A stretch of DNA of 64,000 bases from Phoronis australis (taxonomy: Eukaryota > Phoronida > Phoronidae). Shown in pieces: positions 1 through 12,867 of the stretch. The notes beneath the pieces were generated by a model. The model searched no databases. It saw nothing but the letters and a program-made list of their open reading frames with translations, and was not told the DNA's origin. Position 1 is the stretch's first letter; the number at the start of each line of letters is the position of its first letter. The translations under genes and the position numbers were made by a program. Where the stretch lies: contig NMRA01000975.1 of assembly GCA_002633005.1 (NCBI GenBank), forward strand, positions 6,175-70,174, in the 5' to 3' direction.

Positions 1-78
1 GAACTGTAGAGTTCTCTGCTTTAAAATACAGTTAATTAATCAAAACATCGTCACCTTAATTTTATCCACACTGCTTAC

Positions 79-195
79 CTGAAAGTGCACAAGTTCTGGA
101 TGGACCAGTTGGTCCGTATTTGCTGGATAAGTCGACTTGTCAAATAAAAACTTGATCGTCTTTGCTTTGGCATCCTCAGCATTTTGAATGAGTTC
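79..195 (-). CDS. Gene A coding exon 3 (ATPase N-box)
   Basis: This exon is 117 bp, phase 0 at both ends, with acceptor TTCTCAG and donor CAG|GTAAGC. It encodes 39 residues beginning [20 protein letters not shown] and ending [16 protein letters not shown] is the hallmark N-box of sacsin repeat 1. The next exon, which should begin GPALY, is outside the window. Confidence 0.85.
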
Positions 196-3100
196 CTGAG
201 AAAACAATAAATGCTCATAGAGCTCCATGATGCTTCTCATAACAAAATGACGATGTTAACACTTGTGTTACTGCAGGTGTTACAATGTTCAAACTTTGTG
301 CTATTAAGTGTGTTTTGTTGTGAACTCTCGTATATCCCTCTGCCACCAAAGCGTCGAAAACGTAGCCATGACACAGTCAGGCCCAGAGTAGGTTTTCTGC
401 TAACAGTATGAATAATTTTGACATAGCGATTTTTCTCACATGCCCTGGAATGTGTTACGGCACGACTGGTTAAAGGAGAATGCCACCCAAAAACAACCTG
501 TTTTGTATCAATTTAGATCGAGTAATTCTACTCGATAACGGCACTTTCGGTTGCATTACCTGACACCTGACGGCAGACGGAGGTGTTGAAATTATCCAAT
601 GACGTAATTGGTTTCACACGCAGTCTGTTCAGCAGTTCACAACACGGGTTAGTGGTGTCAGCTCATCGCTTGAATTCATCGTTTAACACCAATAAATCAT
701 CAAACCTCGATGTATAACCTTTAAAAATACACCGAGTGCTTATAAAAACGTGTTGTTTTATTTCGCTGTTACGGATTTACTGGTATTTGGACACACCGTA
801 GCCTACAAAGTTCGGCAGGCCAGTTTATCAAGGTCCGTAGCATGAGTTTGGAGTCTGTTCGGAGATAAATTCGAAATATTCTTCCGTGAAATACAATCGA
901 TAGGAGAATCTATATCTGTGTTGCTTATACTTGTGATTTTTTTAGTTCTAAACACACAAAACGCTTGTTATACCGGCCAGTGGCTCGGAACCCGATCACT
1001 AGGCCCGGCATCGCGGCCAGACTGGACTCGTATCCCGGCCAGTGGCTCGAAACCTGATCAAGCCGTTCGCGGCCGCCGTGACTGGCACGAACATAAACCA
1101 GTTTGAGTTGGAAACTAAACCTTCAGTCACGAACAGGCTATAAAATACTGAGCCAAAGAAATAATGTGCACGTAATTGTTTATGTGAATTAGCCTCGAAA
1201 CTGAAAATCTACTTTCTTGTCGGGGGCCGCGAAGTCGGGTTCCCCTTCCACAGACCGTCAGGGCAAAGGTTGTACAGTAACAATGATTTGAATATTGTAG
1301 TTGCATTTCTAAATAAAGATTCCCCTAACATATGACCATAGCATATAAAATGGAGTAATTGTTTCACAACAGCTTTCCGTCAGCAAACACTGAATTAGCA
1401 TGCGCTCACACGGCCTCGGTGCCCTTTGTTGTCGGCATCAAAAGCCGGTAACGCAGTGGTTTATTCATTGATGACTTCTCAAAACATTTGCCGCTCGAAG
1501 ACTTTACAAACTGTATCTAATGAGACAGGCTTTGTTTCAGTTTCATATAAGCATTGGTTGGGATGAGAATAATTCATTTCGAAACAGAACGCAGAATAAT
1601 AAAACGTCTACTTGGCAACTCGCCCGGCGCCAATCCTGACTTAGTCAAGAGCTCATCCGACGAAGACTTCACGGGTTGGATCGTTAGGTTTCACAGGTTA
1701 TCAGTTCGAACCGGAATACACTGATCAAGAAATACTAGAGAGGCACCGTGAACGTGCACAGGCAACAGAACGTATGGATACTTCTTTGGTTCACCGGAAT
1801 TCGTCAGAGAAATCACTGTCGACGAAATACCGGCCACAGACACGGAGATATTTCACGGCTTCATACTTGCTATTAACAGCATGCCTTTCATTCTTCACTA
1901 CCGCAAGCTACTTCCTAAGCATTTCGGACTCTCGAGGAAGTCGAATAAAACGATAAACCCGCTTTTTTAGCAGCTTCATAGTTCGGACAAGCGAGAACGA
2001 TGCACCGCATTATAGCAGCATTCACTCTGCAGACGAACCACTGACGTCGCTGCGTAGTTTCTCACCTTCCTTACAGGTTAACGCTATAACTCTCGGCAAG
2101 GTGAGGTCGACCGTACAAGAGGCGATGTGGATATAGACCGATTAAGACGGTAAAAAAACTAATTAAGTCGGGTGGCATTCTCCTTTAAGAACACCGAGTA
2201 CGGATTTTTTTATATAAAACAGGCAAATTACGAAGTAGTGCAAAGTAGAAATCCATACGCCTTTTATTTTATCGTCTGCAAAACACAAAGACGACCAAAC
2301 GCGCGCCAAACAAACAATGCCGGAATCCCGTGAAGGTGACAAGGTTATTATTGACAAATCGGATGTCGCAACTGCACGCACTTTCTGTAGGAAGGACATG
2401 GAAATAACTTCTTAAACGAACACATCTTCTATATCCACGTTCATTCAAACGGAGAAGAACCCCATTTCATGAAACGCGGTGAGACTCTTGCTGTGCTGTC
2501 TCAAGGTCAATTCAGTGCTCGTGTAGGGAAGCCTTACTGACTGTTTTTGTTTAATTTTTAATATTACAACTTCAAAGACTATTTATCAGTTTCTAACTTG
2601 AATATTTGTTATGAAAGATGAGTGAAATTTACAATTCTTAAGTTTAAAATAAAACAGTTAACAACAAGTAACCGGGTTTACTTTACATTACGCGAGCTTG
2701 TTTTTACAGAGGTTGCCTAATGTGTTTGAAAGTTTTAGGCAAATCGAGCTCCTCGGCAATAAAGATCGTTTTTACGGTTCATGTGAGAAAACAAATCCTG
2801 CACTCGTCTCATGTTGATGACAAAGGCAAAATCTCTCGGGATTTTGACGAAATTTCGAAAAAGATGTGCCCATGTCATAAATCTGAGACTCGTGTAGGAT
2901 TTTCTATATGGATTTATCAAATTGTGTGGAAGCTTAACTTAAACGACTTAAAACTGCTCCGTGACTGTTTCAGCAGCAATCTTCGTTAACATTTGAACGA
3001 GAGACAAGATGAATTTCAATCTTTGAAGTAAAACATCCATTCGCTACATGACCCTCCTCAGTCCAAAAACCCCTTACGCTGAATCATCAAGCATGGCTAA

Positions 3101-5825
3101 TATTATGAAACAGCTTGTCCACTTAGAACTCCAGGATCAATTTCGTGACGCAACAGTTTTGTCTCCCAAGGAGTTTAAATTCGCATGTATCAGAACTAAT
3201 TTTCAGGGAAATCGGCGAAACCGAGTTCAGTATCCATTTAACGAAACTACAGATTTTCGAAAATTATAAGCATCAGTACTAGTGCTCTATTTTGTCAGAA
3301 GTTTGGGTTACTTTCCATGTTCAGACTACATTAGTTGTATTTAAAAACTTGTATGTTTTGGTTAAATACTGATATCACTTTTTGCTACTCCTGGGCCGAG
3401 ATATAATCTTTGTACTCAAAATCAAACTCGAAATTATTATAGCTTGTCATTTCCCTTCTAATATTTTGCGAACTCAAGATTAGTGTCTATTGTTCTATGC
3501 TCGAGTACATTTAGATTTTATCCAAGTGAGATTCTAGTCCCATTTCATATTTGATGACACCTACATTCGAGCTAAACGCTGTACTAAAAACTCAAGATTT
3601 GGAGTAAAAACTCGAAATTATGAGATCAGACTCAAAACTTTTAACCTTGAGTCTGGGTTCACCGAATGCAAACTAGTAGTAAACAACTGTCCATGTAAGT
3701 CATTATGTACTTGAGCATAGAATAACATAGACACTTACCTTGAGTTTTGTACAAAACTAGAACAGAAGAAAAGTTTTGAGTTTGATTTCGAGTAAAACGG
3801 TTAGACGCCGGCCCCAAAAAGTAACTGGAGTATTTTTAAAAGAATGTCAGGTAACGCCTAGTCACTGGATACTGAACGCTTGCGTGATCACGTTGTTTTC
3901 CATCACTCTCACACACTGAAAGAGTTGCATAAGTCCTATTTGAAGCTTGTCTTATATTAGCACTGACTTGCAGAAATTATGTACTTGCTTATGGCACATC
4001 AGTTTTATATTTTTTTCAGTCACGGAGTTTGCCAGGGGTTTCCGATTGGTCAACTTGAATTAGATCTAGACCGACTATTCCGGCAATATGTGAAAAATAG
4101 AGGAGATACTTCAAATCATCTAACTGTTGTGATGTTATTTATACCCCAAACTGTCCCGATATTACAATGGCCCAGTTACCAATGCTATATGTAGATGGTT
4201 AGTTACTACCTGTTTTAACTGCAGTAATACCGGTTTCACATCGGTGTTATTGTTGATAACAGGCTAACTTTCAATACCATTGGTATCGAGCTCTTCAACA
4301 AAGTGCAAATACTTTCAAGCCCCCTTAGGACTTTACAAGACAAAGATCAAACCATCACCTTGGATTCAGCTTCAATTCTTTCATTTCATCACTGCTGATA
4401 TTGTGTATCCTATATTAATTCCCTTGCAATAGAGGCCCGTAAATCTAAAAACATTGGAAAGTCTGTACTAGATATCTCTTTCCGCTACCAGTAGGCCTAA
4501 ATAACGCGTGGTTATTTGTATTTACGAGGTCCTCCATATAGTGTGAACAAACAATCCAATTTAGGTTTACTTTTGTAGCAAAACAGAGTGTCGACTTGTA
4601 ATCGCCTACTCTATATCGCATTCATTCTGTGAATCTTCACGTATTTGTCTATCCTTATGGATAAATGTGCCACTCAAAATTAAGGTGTCATCTATCTCAT
4701 CTCTACAGAAGAGATGCAAATGCCCTTTGGTTTCGAATTACAAAAACTGATTCACTAACAGCGCAACACACATCCATGCACAGAGAAAGTAACATGTTAC
4801 AATCAGCTACCTGATGACCTTCCTTGACAAATTTCTCTTTCAAATGCCCCACCGACCATAACAAACGTACCGTGTTCACTTCTATGATTTCGAAACATTC
4901 GCAGCAGCTTATTTTTATTCTCAACTTCCTCAACAACAACGGGTCTCAATGCAATCAGGTGCATTCATTGTGCGTGAGCAATAAAATTTTCAGTGAAGCG
5001 TGGTCTGCATTCTTAATACTTTACAGCCGAATTTTGAAAGTTATATGAGATCCGTTTCATAACTTAAACAGACAGAACGCGGGTTCACTGCAGGTTAAAA
5101 TATAAACTAGCCGGGTACCTTGAGAATCTGGCCGTCGTCTGGATACTGGTCCAAAATTGATCTCATTTGTTGTATCAGGCTCGGCTGTATGATGTCAAAA
5201 TCTGTAATGTTGTAAAAGATTCACCATTCACTGAACTAAGACACTGAGTCAGGCGAGACTTGAAAATTGACCAATTACACGATATGCTTCGAAAAAACTA
5301 TGCGACATATTTGATGTTCTTTTCAACTATTTTCTGTGTATTACATACATGTAGTTCATTGACTTTGGGTCAAATTTGAACATTCGTGTCACCAGGATTT
5401 AATCTAAAAGGTATAAAGTGACCAAAAACTAATACAACAAACGTTTGTAAAACTGTAAATTCTTATAAAACTTCAATGGAAACTCCTTGCATTGTAATGT
5501 TAAAAAATCACCCAGACACTGAAAATTAGTTCTACCAAATTTGAAAAAGTCAATGCGTTTATCCAGGATCAATTGACCTTGTTGTATGTCTCCCTCTTTT
5601 TATTGTTCAAGCGCTCGAATGTTTACGGCCACTGATTACCAATTACGTGCCCGATCAAGAAAAGCACAAATTAATACAAAACCTTTCATGTTGATGAAAC
5701 ATTGATCTTTTTACAACACTTCTTAAAAGAATTGTTTCCCCAGAAATTGACATATGGATCTTTGCATACCAGCCAGAGGCTATTTACTCACTCTGCATGT
5801 TGCGGGACATCCCCAGGCCGGCCAT
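79..5825 (-). CDS. Sacsin-like gene A, 5' part only (partial at window edge)
   Basis: Three coding exons read leftward: 5792-5825 (start), 5119-5201 and 79-195. The remainder lies beyond position 1. Joined they give about 78 residues: a short leader (MAGLGMSRNMQ), the segment [11 protein letters not shown]...DDGQILK, and the N-box segment [20 protein letters not shown]. That is the start of a sacsin repeating region, an Hsp90/GHKL-type ATPase fold, with the Asn and Asp of the N-box present (about residues 44 and 47). The start is chosen because GACGCCATGG is a strong initiation context, the upstream frame soon meets stops, and gene B has a matching Met-Ala-Gly-Leu. Human sacsin begins with a ubiquitin-like domain; none is visible here. 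The family role (co-chaperone, cytoskeletal quality control) is inferred from homology. Exon structure matches gene B exactly, so the two are tandem paralogs. Confidence 0.8.
470..2188. mobile_element. TTAA-bounded DNA transposon, non-autonomous, Kolobok-like
   Basis: The ends are perfect 19-bp inverted repeats, TTAAAGGAGAATGCCACCC at 470-488 and its complement at 2170-2188, enclosing 1.7 kb. TTAA at both outer edges fits a TTAA target-site duplication, which is known for piggyBac and Kolobok superfamilies. The AGG start of the inner repeat fits Kolobok better than the CCY start of piggyBac. No transposase frame is visible inside; the longest open frames are about 60 codons. Superfamily assignment is inference. 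Confidence 0.65.
2225..2925. repeat. Interspersed repeat, copy 1 (partner at 12978-13360)
   Basis: Two blocks, about 2228-2325 and 2625-2915, match 12978-13075 and 13115-13355 in the same order and orientation. Shared anchors include ATTTTATCGTCTGCAAAACA, AACGCGCGCCAA, AAGATCGTTTTTACGG and GTGTAGGATTTTCT. Copy 1 is longer in the middle. No coding frame is conserved between them. The identity of the element is unknown. Confidence 0.6.
3377..3822. repeat. Fold-back (inverted repeat) element
   Basis: The left arm, about 3377-3516, is the imperfect reverse complement of the right arm, about 3702-3822. For example TACTCAAAATCAAACTCGAA pairs with TTTGAGTTTGATTTCGAGTA, and GTGTCTATTGTTCTATGCTC pairs with GAGCATAGAATAACATAGAC. 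The loop is about 185 bp and is itself rich in CTCAAAACT-type words. This is MITE-like by structure; no target-site duplication is identified. Confidence 0.55.
5119..5201 (-). CDS. Gene A coding exon 2 (FDIIQPS...GQILK)
   Basis: This exon is 83 bp, phase 1 to phase 0, with acceptor TTACAG and donor AAG|GTACCC. It encodes the helix that precedes the ATPase N-box ([21 protein letters not shown]). It differs from the gene B exon at only two of 83 bases by eye, neither changing the protein. Confidence 0.8.
5202..5791 (-). other. Gene A intron 1
   Basis: This 590-bp intron lies between the start exon and exon 2 of gene A. About 25 bp next to the acceptor (AGATTCACCATTCA) is shared with gene B. 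Nothing else is recognised. Confidence 0.6.
5792..5825 (-). CDS. Gene A coding exon 1 (translation start)
   Basis: The exon reads Met-Ala-Gly-Leu-Gly-Met-Ser-Arg-Asn-Met-Gln and ends after one base of the next codon at a GTGAGT donor. Gene B has Met-Ala-Gly-Leu-Ile-Gln-Asn-Met-Gln at the same place with the same phase 1 donor. The upstream sequence is not alike between the copies and has in-frame stops here, so the ATG at 5825 is the likely start. Confidence 0.6.
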
Positions 5826-8800
5826 GGCGTCTCGTTAATCGTGGTGTTAACGCGCGAGCATGGGATAGTTTGAGAAACAGGAACAAACTGAAATGAATGC
5901 GAAAATGTGAATTAAGTCGCATTCTCTACTTCAGTCACGTATCTGTTTAACTGAGTTTTTATTGGTGATTAACTAAGAGGGTCGATATCGACCCCAGGAG
6001 TTTGCAGGCTTCCTGGGGGTTATAAAATATTCTACAGTCGATTGAGGGTCGATGAAATTCCATGTGTCAATTGAGTTCCTGTAAGGTTCGACGAAAATAT
6101 TTGTTTGAACGACTGTCCAATTATCTCTCCTGTATTACGTATGTTGCAAAAATTTTCACTTCTTTGAAGATCATTTCTTCTGCCGTTCTTAACATCTAAT
6201 TTTCCCTATGTAAAGTACTTGTTGCTGTTGCTTCTGCTGTTGCTGCTGCACGTCAGGTCTTCACATAAACACTTTTCTCACTTTAACTTAGACATATCCC
6301 ATCAGCAAAACTCAATCTTACTTGTAAATTCTACAACAAAAAGTATGTCTAGAAGTTAAAATCTCTCAGCCTTTGTTTGACTTCTGAAAAGAAAAACTGT
6401 TAATAACCAAATCTTTGACTCAACTAAACATGACCGGAACAAATCGCATACTATGTCATCAACAAACTAACAAGCAGATGAGAGAAGACAAATGTTTTTG
6501 GTAATCACATGGTTATACACGAACAATCTCATTTTAATGCTACAATAACCAAATAACTGATATACAATATTCCTAAGAGCACAATTGAATTATTTAAAAA
6601 TCACTAAAGGGTGAATAATTTCCCCTCAATTTGTGAAACTGTTGCTTCACAATTATTGAGCTTTAACAACGTTTGCCAAAACACATTTTCAAACTTGCTT
6701 CAAACGTTAGGGCGTTGGCGGGAGTTGCAGTGCTTTAATTCTCTTCTAAGTCTTGGATATTTTTATAGTTACGAATGTTTTAACCTAAAGTGGAGTATTC
6801 TCTTGAACGTGAAATTACAGGCGAAAGCGAAATCTTTGTCTTTGTTTAAAAATTTACAACAAAAACGATGTCAGACAAGAGGTTTTGAAGAGTACCTTAG
6901 AACAAAATGTTCTGGAGTTTAGAGACCTGCTTAAAACAAATTGCCCGCCAAGCAAATACCCTTTAAATTGTTCGAAACAATGCTTTTTAAAGCTGTTGCG
7001 GAGGTTAAAGTTTTTATATTTTCTTTCTCCACTAATGTGTTCTGCTGCTCCGCTGTTGATGACATTGTATTACGAATTTTCGGACTTGTGGGCCTTCGGG
7101 TTGTCATCCTGGGACAATCGGGCGATACCCGTTTTTTGTGAATATCCCGGAGCAAAGGATAGACACCAGATAATAGAACACCGTACATTAAATGATTTAT
7201 CTTAAATGCAGCGCTTACAAAAAAAGAACGCGAATGCATTAAGCTGTCTTTGAATTCATTTTGTTAATGTCCAGTCTAAATTGTGACCTAGAAGACCAAA
7301 TGATTGCCTTTATTTGAAATACCTCATGAATGAATGTTAAAGCAAATATCATTTCTGCTTACCTCAAGATCTTTTAGGCATTGCCGCCCACAAAAAATGT
7401 GACTGAGCAATCACACACTGTTCATGTCTTCATTCACGACAAAGAACTTGTGCTAGCGCGCTTGTTGCTGGCGCATTATTGACTGGCAAACACGAACAGA
7501 CAATAAACGCTTTGGCAAAGTACCAAGTTGTTGGTAAAGCATAATTTCTTCGAAATCTCATTTGTAAAGTCTGTTGCGGCTAATGGGTGTATTCATTCAT
7601 TGTTCGCCATTTTGAGTATTTGATTAGGCAGTTCCTATGTAATGAACCGAGGTTGGGGCTACCAAGTAGAATATCAACGGCATTCCTCAAACATACATGA
7701 ATACCACAGTTTTCTTTACTGAGAAACACATACCCACACATTCAATTTTCAAGTGACTTAGGAAGGAAGTTGTTGTTGGCAAAATTAACACACTCTTTCT
7801 TGTAAAATGAGCCCACCAAGATTTATTCTAAAATTTTTGACAGACGTGAGTAGTGTCTACACGAAAACGTGTTTAATACATAGAAACGTTAGTGAGTGTA
7901 CATGGGTTAGTCAGGCACCCTTAAAAAAGAAAAGTCTTCAGGCGTAAATTTCAAATTTTTATATAAATTGTTTTGTATTTTTTGTACCAAGTTATTACAG
8001 GAAACACTGAAACAGCATTATAACGGGGGTAATAAATGCACGCATTTTGTCTTAAACCAACTTTTTATATAAGGCACTCAGTGACAAATGTAATCTCAAA
8101 TTGTTCCTTACCCAGAGTACTCATGAGCTCTTTGCTTGAGAAGAACTGACAGTTGAGTCGTTATTGTTTCAGATCTAGCCTGTTATATTGCCTTTCACTA
8201 CTGCTCAATTTTCTGCAGTATGCTCGTCCATTCTTGGCTCTGATGTTCAGACGTCATAGGGGGTAATAATACATTACTTCTCAGCCAGGACAGAAGCAAT
8301 ATGTTACGCAATGTTTAGTTACACAACCCAACTGGGACAGTTGTATGACAGCTTTCTCTGAGCTTGCATTTCCATTTTCAAAAAGCATATAGTTAGTAAA
8401 GGACAGCCATGATCTAAAACTGTCCTCAAAATTCCAAGCCACTATGCCTACTAGTTACACAGGCCCTAAATGCAACGCAATTCCAGACGATTTATTGTAA
8501 TGATTCCAGTATCCTATCAATGGATGGCGAACGTGATATAGTTGCTTTAGAGCCACAGATACTCGAGTAAAGAAAGTCGATACTTTTAACACCAACACAA
8601 TGTTCATTGTGTTACCATTTGTAAATATCGGGAAATTGTAATTTGATTATAACCCGTTAAATGTTAATATTAATAAGTTATTATTTAAGATAACAGGCTA
8701 CCTTTACTATCAATTTCTTTATCAAATTTTTAATAATAATTCTAGACTTACAAAACTATGTATTTCTGTTTGCCCTGGTGATCACAGAATCTTATTATAT

Positions 8801-11800
8801 ACATGTACATTATGATAAAGTCGAAATGTTCGTTACCATGTGAATGCGTTTTTTTCTAAAAATTCTTGATTAATTTTTCACGGAGATTGCAGTAACTTCA
8901 ACAAATATTGTTGATTCTTTGTTCGACATTGGTAACTTATGTTACTTTATTTCTAACTTCTACGGTTCCGGTTTATATTGTACAACAGATTACACTAATT
9001 TAATTTCTTCAAAACATCACTGGTGTTTTACACGAACATTAAAATCATGGAAACAAAAAGTTGAATGGCATTGCATGTAGAACACGTTATCATTTTCAAT
9101 TTAAATAGAAATGGGAGATGCCAATATTCTTTTTATAAAGGCTTTGTTCTCAAGATCACGTAATTAGAGAAAACAAAAACGAAATGACGCCCAACTTCAC
9201 ATGAACAGGGTTCACACAGTTGGAATCTTCTGTTGATATCAAAATGGCGACCTTTTACAATCATTCAGATCATAAATAGGACATGTTAGTCTTGAAATCG
9301 CGCTAATAAATGAATGTGACAAGTTCAATGCGACGTATATCTCTAGACTAAAATCATACAATTCCGTGTCTGGATTTTTTTACAGGTTTATTGGAGAAAA
9401 ACGCACCTTTTCAAACATTGTTGGATGGGATATATTCTTTGAAGTTATAAGTTGTGGCCAGAGATTCAAACTACATCCGTTGTTTTTATCTGGTAGAAAT
9501 CAAGGCTTGTCAGTGACTTTAACAATATCAAAGACGTTAAAATATTCTGCTGTTGATAGAACCGAGTTTAACTTTGCTAAAGTAGTTTTTTTTTCGATTG
9601 CCACCGCTTGGGTTGCAGGTTCCCTCTCACGCTTAGGCGGATCTCAGCAATCTCATTTTCCTTGTTCATAATAACCCTTGAAAGCCTTTTGGTCCAGAAA
9701 ATAGTCTGTAAAAACATTCCTGACTGACAAGAACTCCGAAAAAGAAAATTTTAAGCACGAATAAAGAAACTGAGTTCTCAAGTTTTGTGAGAAAAAATGC
9801 ATGTTTGTGGAAAACATAGCGATCTCCATGAACAATCAATATTTTTGGAAAGATTTAATCGTGTGCAAATAATGAGAATATGTGATCATCAAGAATTTCA
9901 AAAAATGATAATTTGATGGGTATACTGTTTCTGAATTAAAATTTGTTGAAAGTTATTTAATATGTTATGTATATATGATCATGAATGACCCTGGGATTAG
10001 CGTGCGGAAAACTCTTTCCTCAAGAGACTTTTCCCTAATGCAATTTTGTATTTATCGGAATATAATGACATAAAAAATGCACGAGTTCCATATTACACCG
10101 CCGCATTTCTAAATACAGGAGCACCTTTATGTACGTAGTTCTCGCTAGTACACTTCTCAAAAAATTCCTGTGGCGAGTGTGGTAGTAATAACTTCACTAA
10201 TTCAGCAGCTTGTATGACATTTTATTTTGAGCCAATACGTTTTAATTGATTGGGTTTTATGAATTTAAACATGGAGTCTCCAGAAATTTGTTTTTCTTAT
10301 TGTTACTAGAACAATCTATAATTGTAGAAACATTCGTGTTCGTCACGCAAAAGTGTTGAAATTAGCGCCTGTTGAACTAAGGGACATTTTTCCGTACGCC
10401 AGAAATACAGGAGTGTTTAGTGGCGACCTCGAAGTCATGTAACAAAACCAGCAGACTAGACGATATCATGTTGTTGGACAGTTCAAAAAGATAGGAAACT
10501 AGCACTGAATTTCCATTTTACCGGTTTCAAGTAAACGACGAGGATAGAAGGAAATGATTGCGTTTGATAAGGTAAGCCAAATTACCTTCCCGTGAATGTA
10601 AAGGATCGTCAGTCGCACGGTGCACCGCCTCATTTATCATCACTGCCAAGGCAATTCGTTCTGAAGTTGTGCATCCGCGTACGTGACCTTTGAACAAAGG
10701 CATACATTTTGCCGTTCCACCATAATATACAAGGTGGCTAGAGTCGTAGCGATCAACACCTCTATTGTCATATGGACAGATCCCCGGAAAAATTATATAT
10801 CACGCCACAAAACATAGTCTCTTGGGCCCGGTTGCATAAATGTTATACGCTGCATTATCACGCACCACTTAGGTACTGTTGAACAGAGTAAATGATGTCA
10901 TGGAACAATCAAACTTATTCAGCGGATAATTTTGAAGTTTTCTGCAACCTAGTCCAAGGAATTTTGAATAGTGTCACCTAATGGGCAAAATTTTACACGC
11001 AAACAGACAGTTCACGTAGCTTAGGGGTGTGAAAAATACCTATGGGGGTTGGGGTCAATGGGAGGGCATTGCGATTGACTTTTTGTGAGTAGGCATAAGT
11101 GTTCAGGGCAGGGATCATTTAAGAAAATCGTAACTATTGGTCAATTGACCCGCAAGGATTCAAAATATGAAAGCCAATTTGGAGGGCCTATGGCCCACAT
11201 TGGTAATTTCCGTCCTTTGCCAATTCGAGTATATAACAGTGTTGACGATCAAAGATGTAGGAAGATGACTCGGAATGCCCAACTCAAGAAAAGGGGGGGA
11301 CAAAGTCCTAAGTTTCAGTCTGCCAACTATTTGTATAGCTTACATTGGGGAGGGCTAAGTTTATTTGATACATGATACTGATTATGTATGTTCTTTATTT
11401 TCAGCTAAGACAACTTCATACACAAAGCAAACACACGAGAGTGCAATCGGCACTTCCCGACAGTCATATATGATTGGTCTTCCAGATTCAAGAGTAACAT
11501 CACGTTGTTAAGATACAACTTGGGAATGAAAAACACGCTTTTAGAAATGAACGGTATAAAACAAAAGAGATATTTTCTTTTCAACAAATAGAATTAAATG
11601 ATGAGGAAATCCAACAAAACACCGGCCTACCACTTGACGTGCTGCAACAGTGAGGTTATTGAAAGCTTTTCTGTAAGGGGTGGAACTCATGTATTATCTG
11701 GTTGACATGCATAATTTGACTATAATAAGTGCACTCTGAGAAAATATGTACTCCAAACTTCAATAGATTAGGAACAATTTCACTACAGATAACCCTGCCT

Positions 11801-12555
11801 TAAAATGTAATGCAGTATTATCAACAGTAAAATGTTCGACAGGAAATTACACGTCTAGTAAAGTCGAAAAATAACAAGTTCGGAACAAAAGCAATCATAA
11901 CAGTTTTGAAATATTTTTCTGAACTCCTTTAAAAATCTTCTACAAAGGTGTATTTCAAGAAAAGGCGTGATACCATATGTGAAACTTAATAACAAAACGA
12001 ACATGAATTGGTCATAGAAACGACATACTGGGTATCTTAAGGCCATACATTAAAAGAAATTATATGTCTGTTAAATATTAATGAAAAACAAACACACAAC
12101 TGAATTTCATGTTTTCCTTCAAAAACATAAACATGACACAGATTACGACACAAAGCAGGAAAAAATCAACAGGCACATCGGCAAACGAACTTATACCACG
12201 TGAGCCGGTACGGACCATTTACAAATTTTCAATATAACCAAAGGGTTACAGGTACTTATACTAGACAAATCAAAGGCTATCCTCAGTAAGTAGTAACGTT
12301 AAATGTCGACGCTTGTAATCACTTCAGATGCTGGTTCTTCTAATCAACCAACTGTTAGTTCACTTTCTCCATAAATATCCTATTGTTTGGACAATGAATC
12401 ATACGACTATACTACTAAATGTGACACCAGCAAGGAAACTGATCGATAAATATGTGAATTAGTAAATAATCGGAACGACAGGAAAACTGATGAAACACTG
12501 CGGTAGCGTTTACTCCGCAGCAATACAATTTTCTTTTACCACAGCCACGAGACTA
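5826..12555. other. Intergenic region between sacsin-like genes B and A
   Basis: The region is AT-rich. It must contain the 3' untranslated end of gene B and the promoter and 5' leader of gene A, but neither boundary can be fixed from sequence alone. Open frames near 6611-7239 overlap on both strands and show no recognisable domain. A 110-bp segment at 10413-10523 recurs at 34653-34758. GGGCCCGGTTGCATAAA at about 10826 resembles transposon ends, but no partner end was found. Confidence 0.5.
10413..10523 (+). repeat. Interspersed repeat, copy shared with 34653-34758
   Basis: Shared words include TGTAACAAAACCAGCAGA, GATATCATGTTGTT and AAAAAGATAGGAAACTAGC. At 34.7 kb the same segment lies directly against the sacsin pseudogene fragment; here no sacsin sequence follows. 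Confidence 0.6.
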
Positions 12556-12867
12556 TTAGCTATTGAGTTCGACTCCACGGGTTTCAAGAAAGACGGCGAC
12601 AACTTCCAGAATATTCTCCGTGATCCTTCTCGCTTCCTGCGCGTGATGTTCTTTAAAATAGTCACTGGGAACTCCTTGGCTGTACACATCCGGGTATCGA
12701 AGTCTCGTCGGATCTCCTACTAGTCTTTGAAGATCTCCTGCCAATCCCCGAAGGGTTTGGGCAGCAGGCAAATCAAGAGTGCACGCTACGGTGTTCAAGT
12801 CATGCGTCATGGACTTAAGGTTCGCATCAACAGCGAACTGAGCGGCCTTTAACGCCTTCTCTGCTGA
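12556..12867 (-). CDS. Gene B exon 7 (HEPN C-terminal half, stop)
   Basis: This is 312 bp of coding sequence from acceptor GGTATTTCAG to TAA at 12556-12558. It begins [11 protein letters not shown], completing [14 protein letters not shown] across a phase 0 junction. It contains LRYPDVY and ends [16 protein letters not shown]. These are conserved landmarks of the sacsin HEPN domain. No Arg-x4-His ribonuclease motif is seen, in line with nucleotide binding rather than RNA cleavage. Confidence 0.88.
   Translation of the reverse strand, partial: SAEKALKAAQFAVDANLKSMTHDLNTVACTLDLPAAQTLRGLAGDLQRLVGDPTRLRYPDVYSQGVPSDYFKEHHAQEARRITENILEVVAVFLETRGVELNS

Larger units (their letters stand above)
196..5118 (-). 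other. Gene A intron 2, filled with repeats
   Basis: This is the intron between gene A exons 2 and 3. It holds a TTAA-bounded transposon (470-2188), a segment shared with 12978-13360 (2225-2925) and a fold-back element (3377-3822). The rest is AT-rich with short random open frames. No separate gene is recognised. Confidence 0.6.

Noticed and set aside
6611-7239. Overlapping open frames of about 100 codons on both strands
   Set aside because: Low-complexity Leu, Phe and Ser-rich sequence with no domain, and both strands equally open; typical of chance frames in AT-rich DNA.
9366-9671. 101-codon plus-strand frame
   Set aside because: Mixed composition, no family, no splice-site support; treated as chance.
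10826-10960. GGGCCCGGTTGCATAAA transposon-like end
   Set aside because: No convincing opposite end or target duplication was found nearby.
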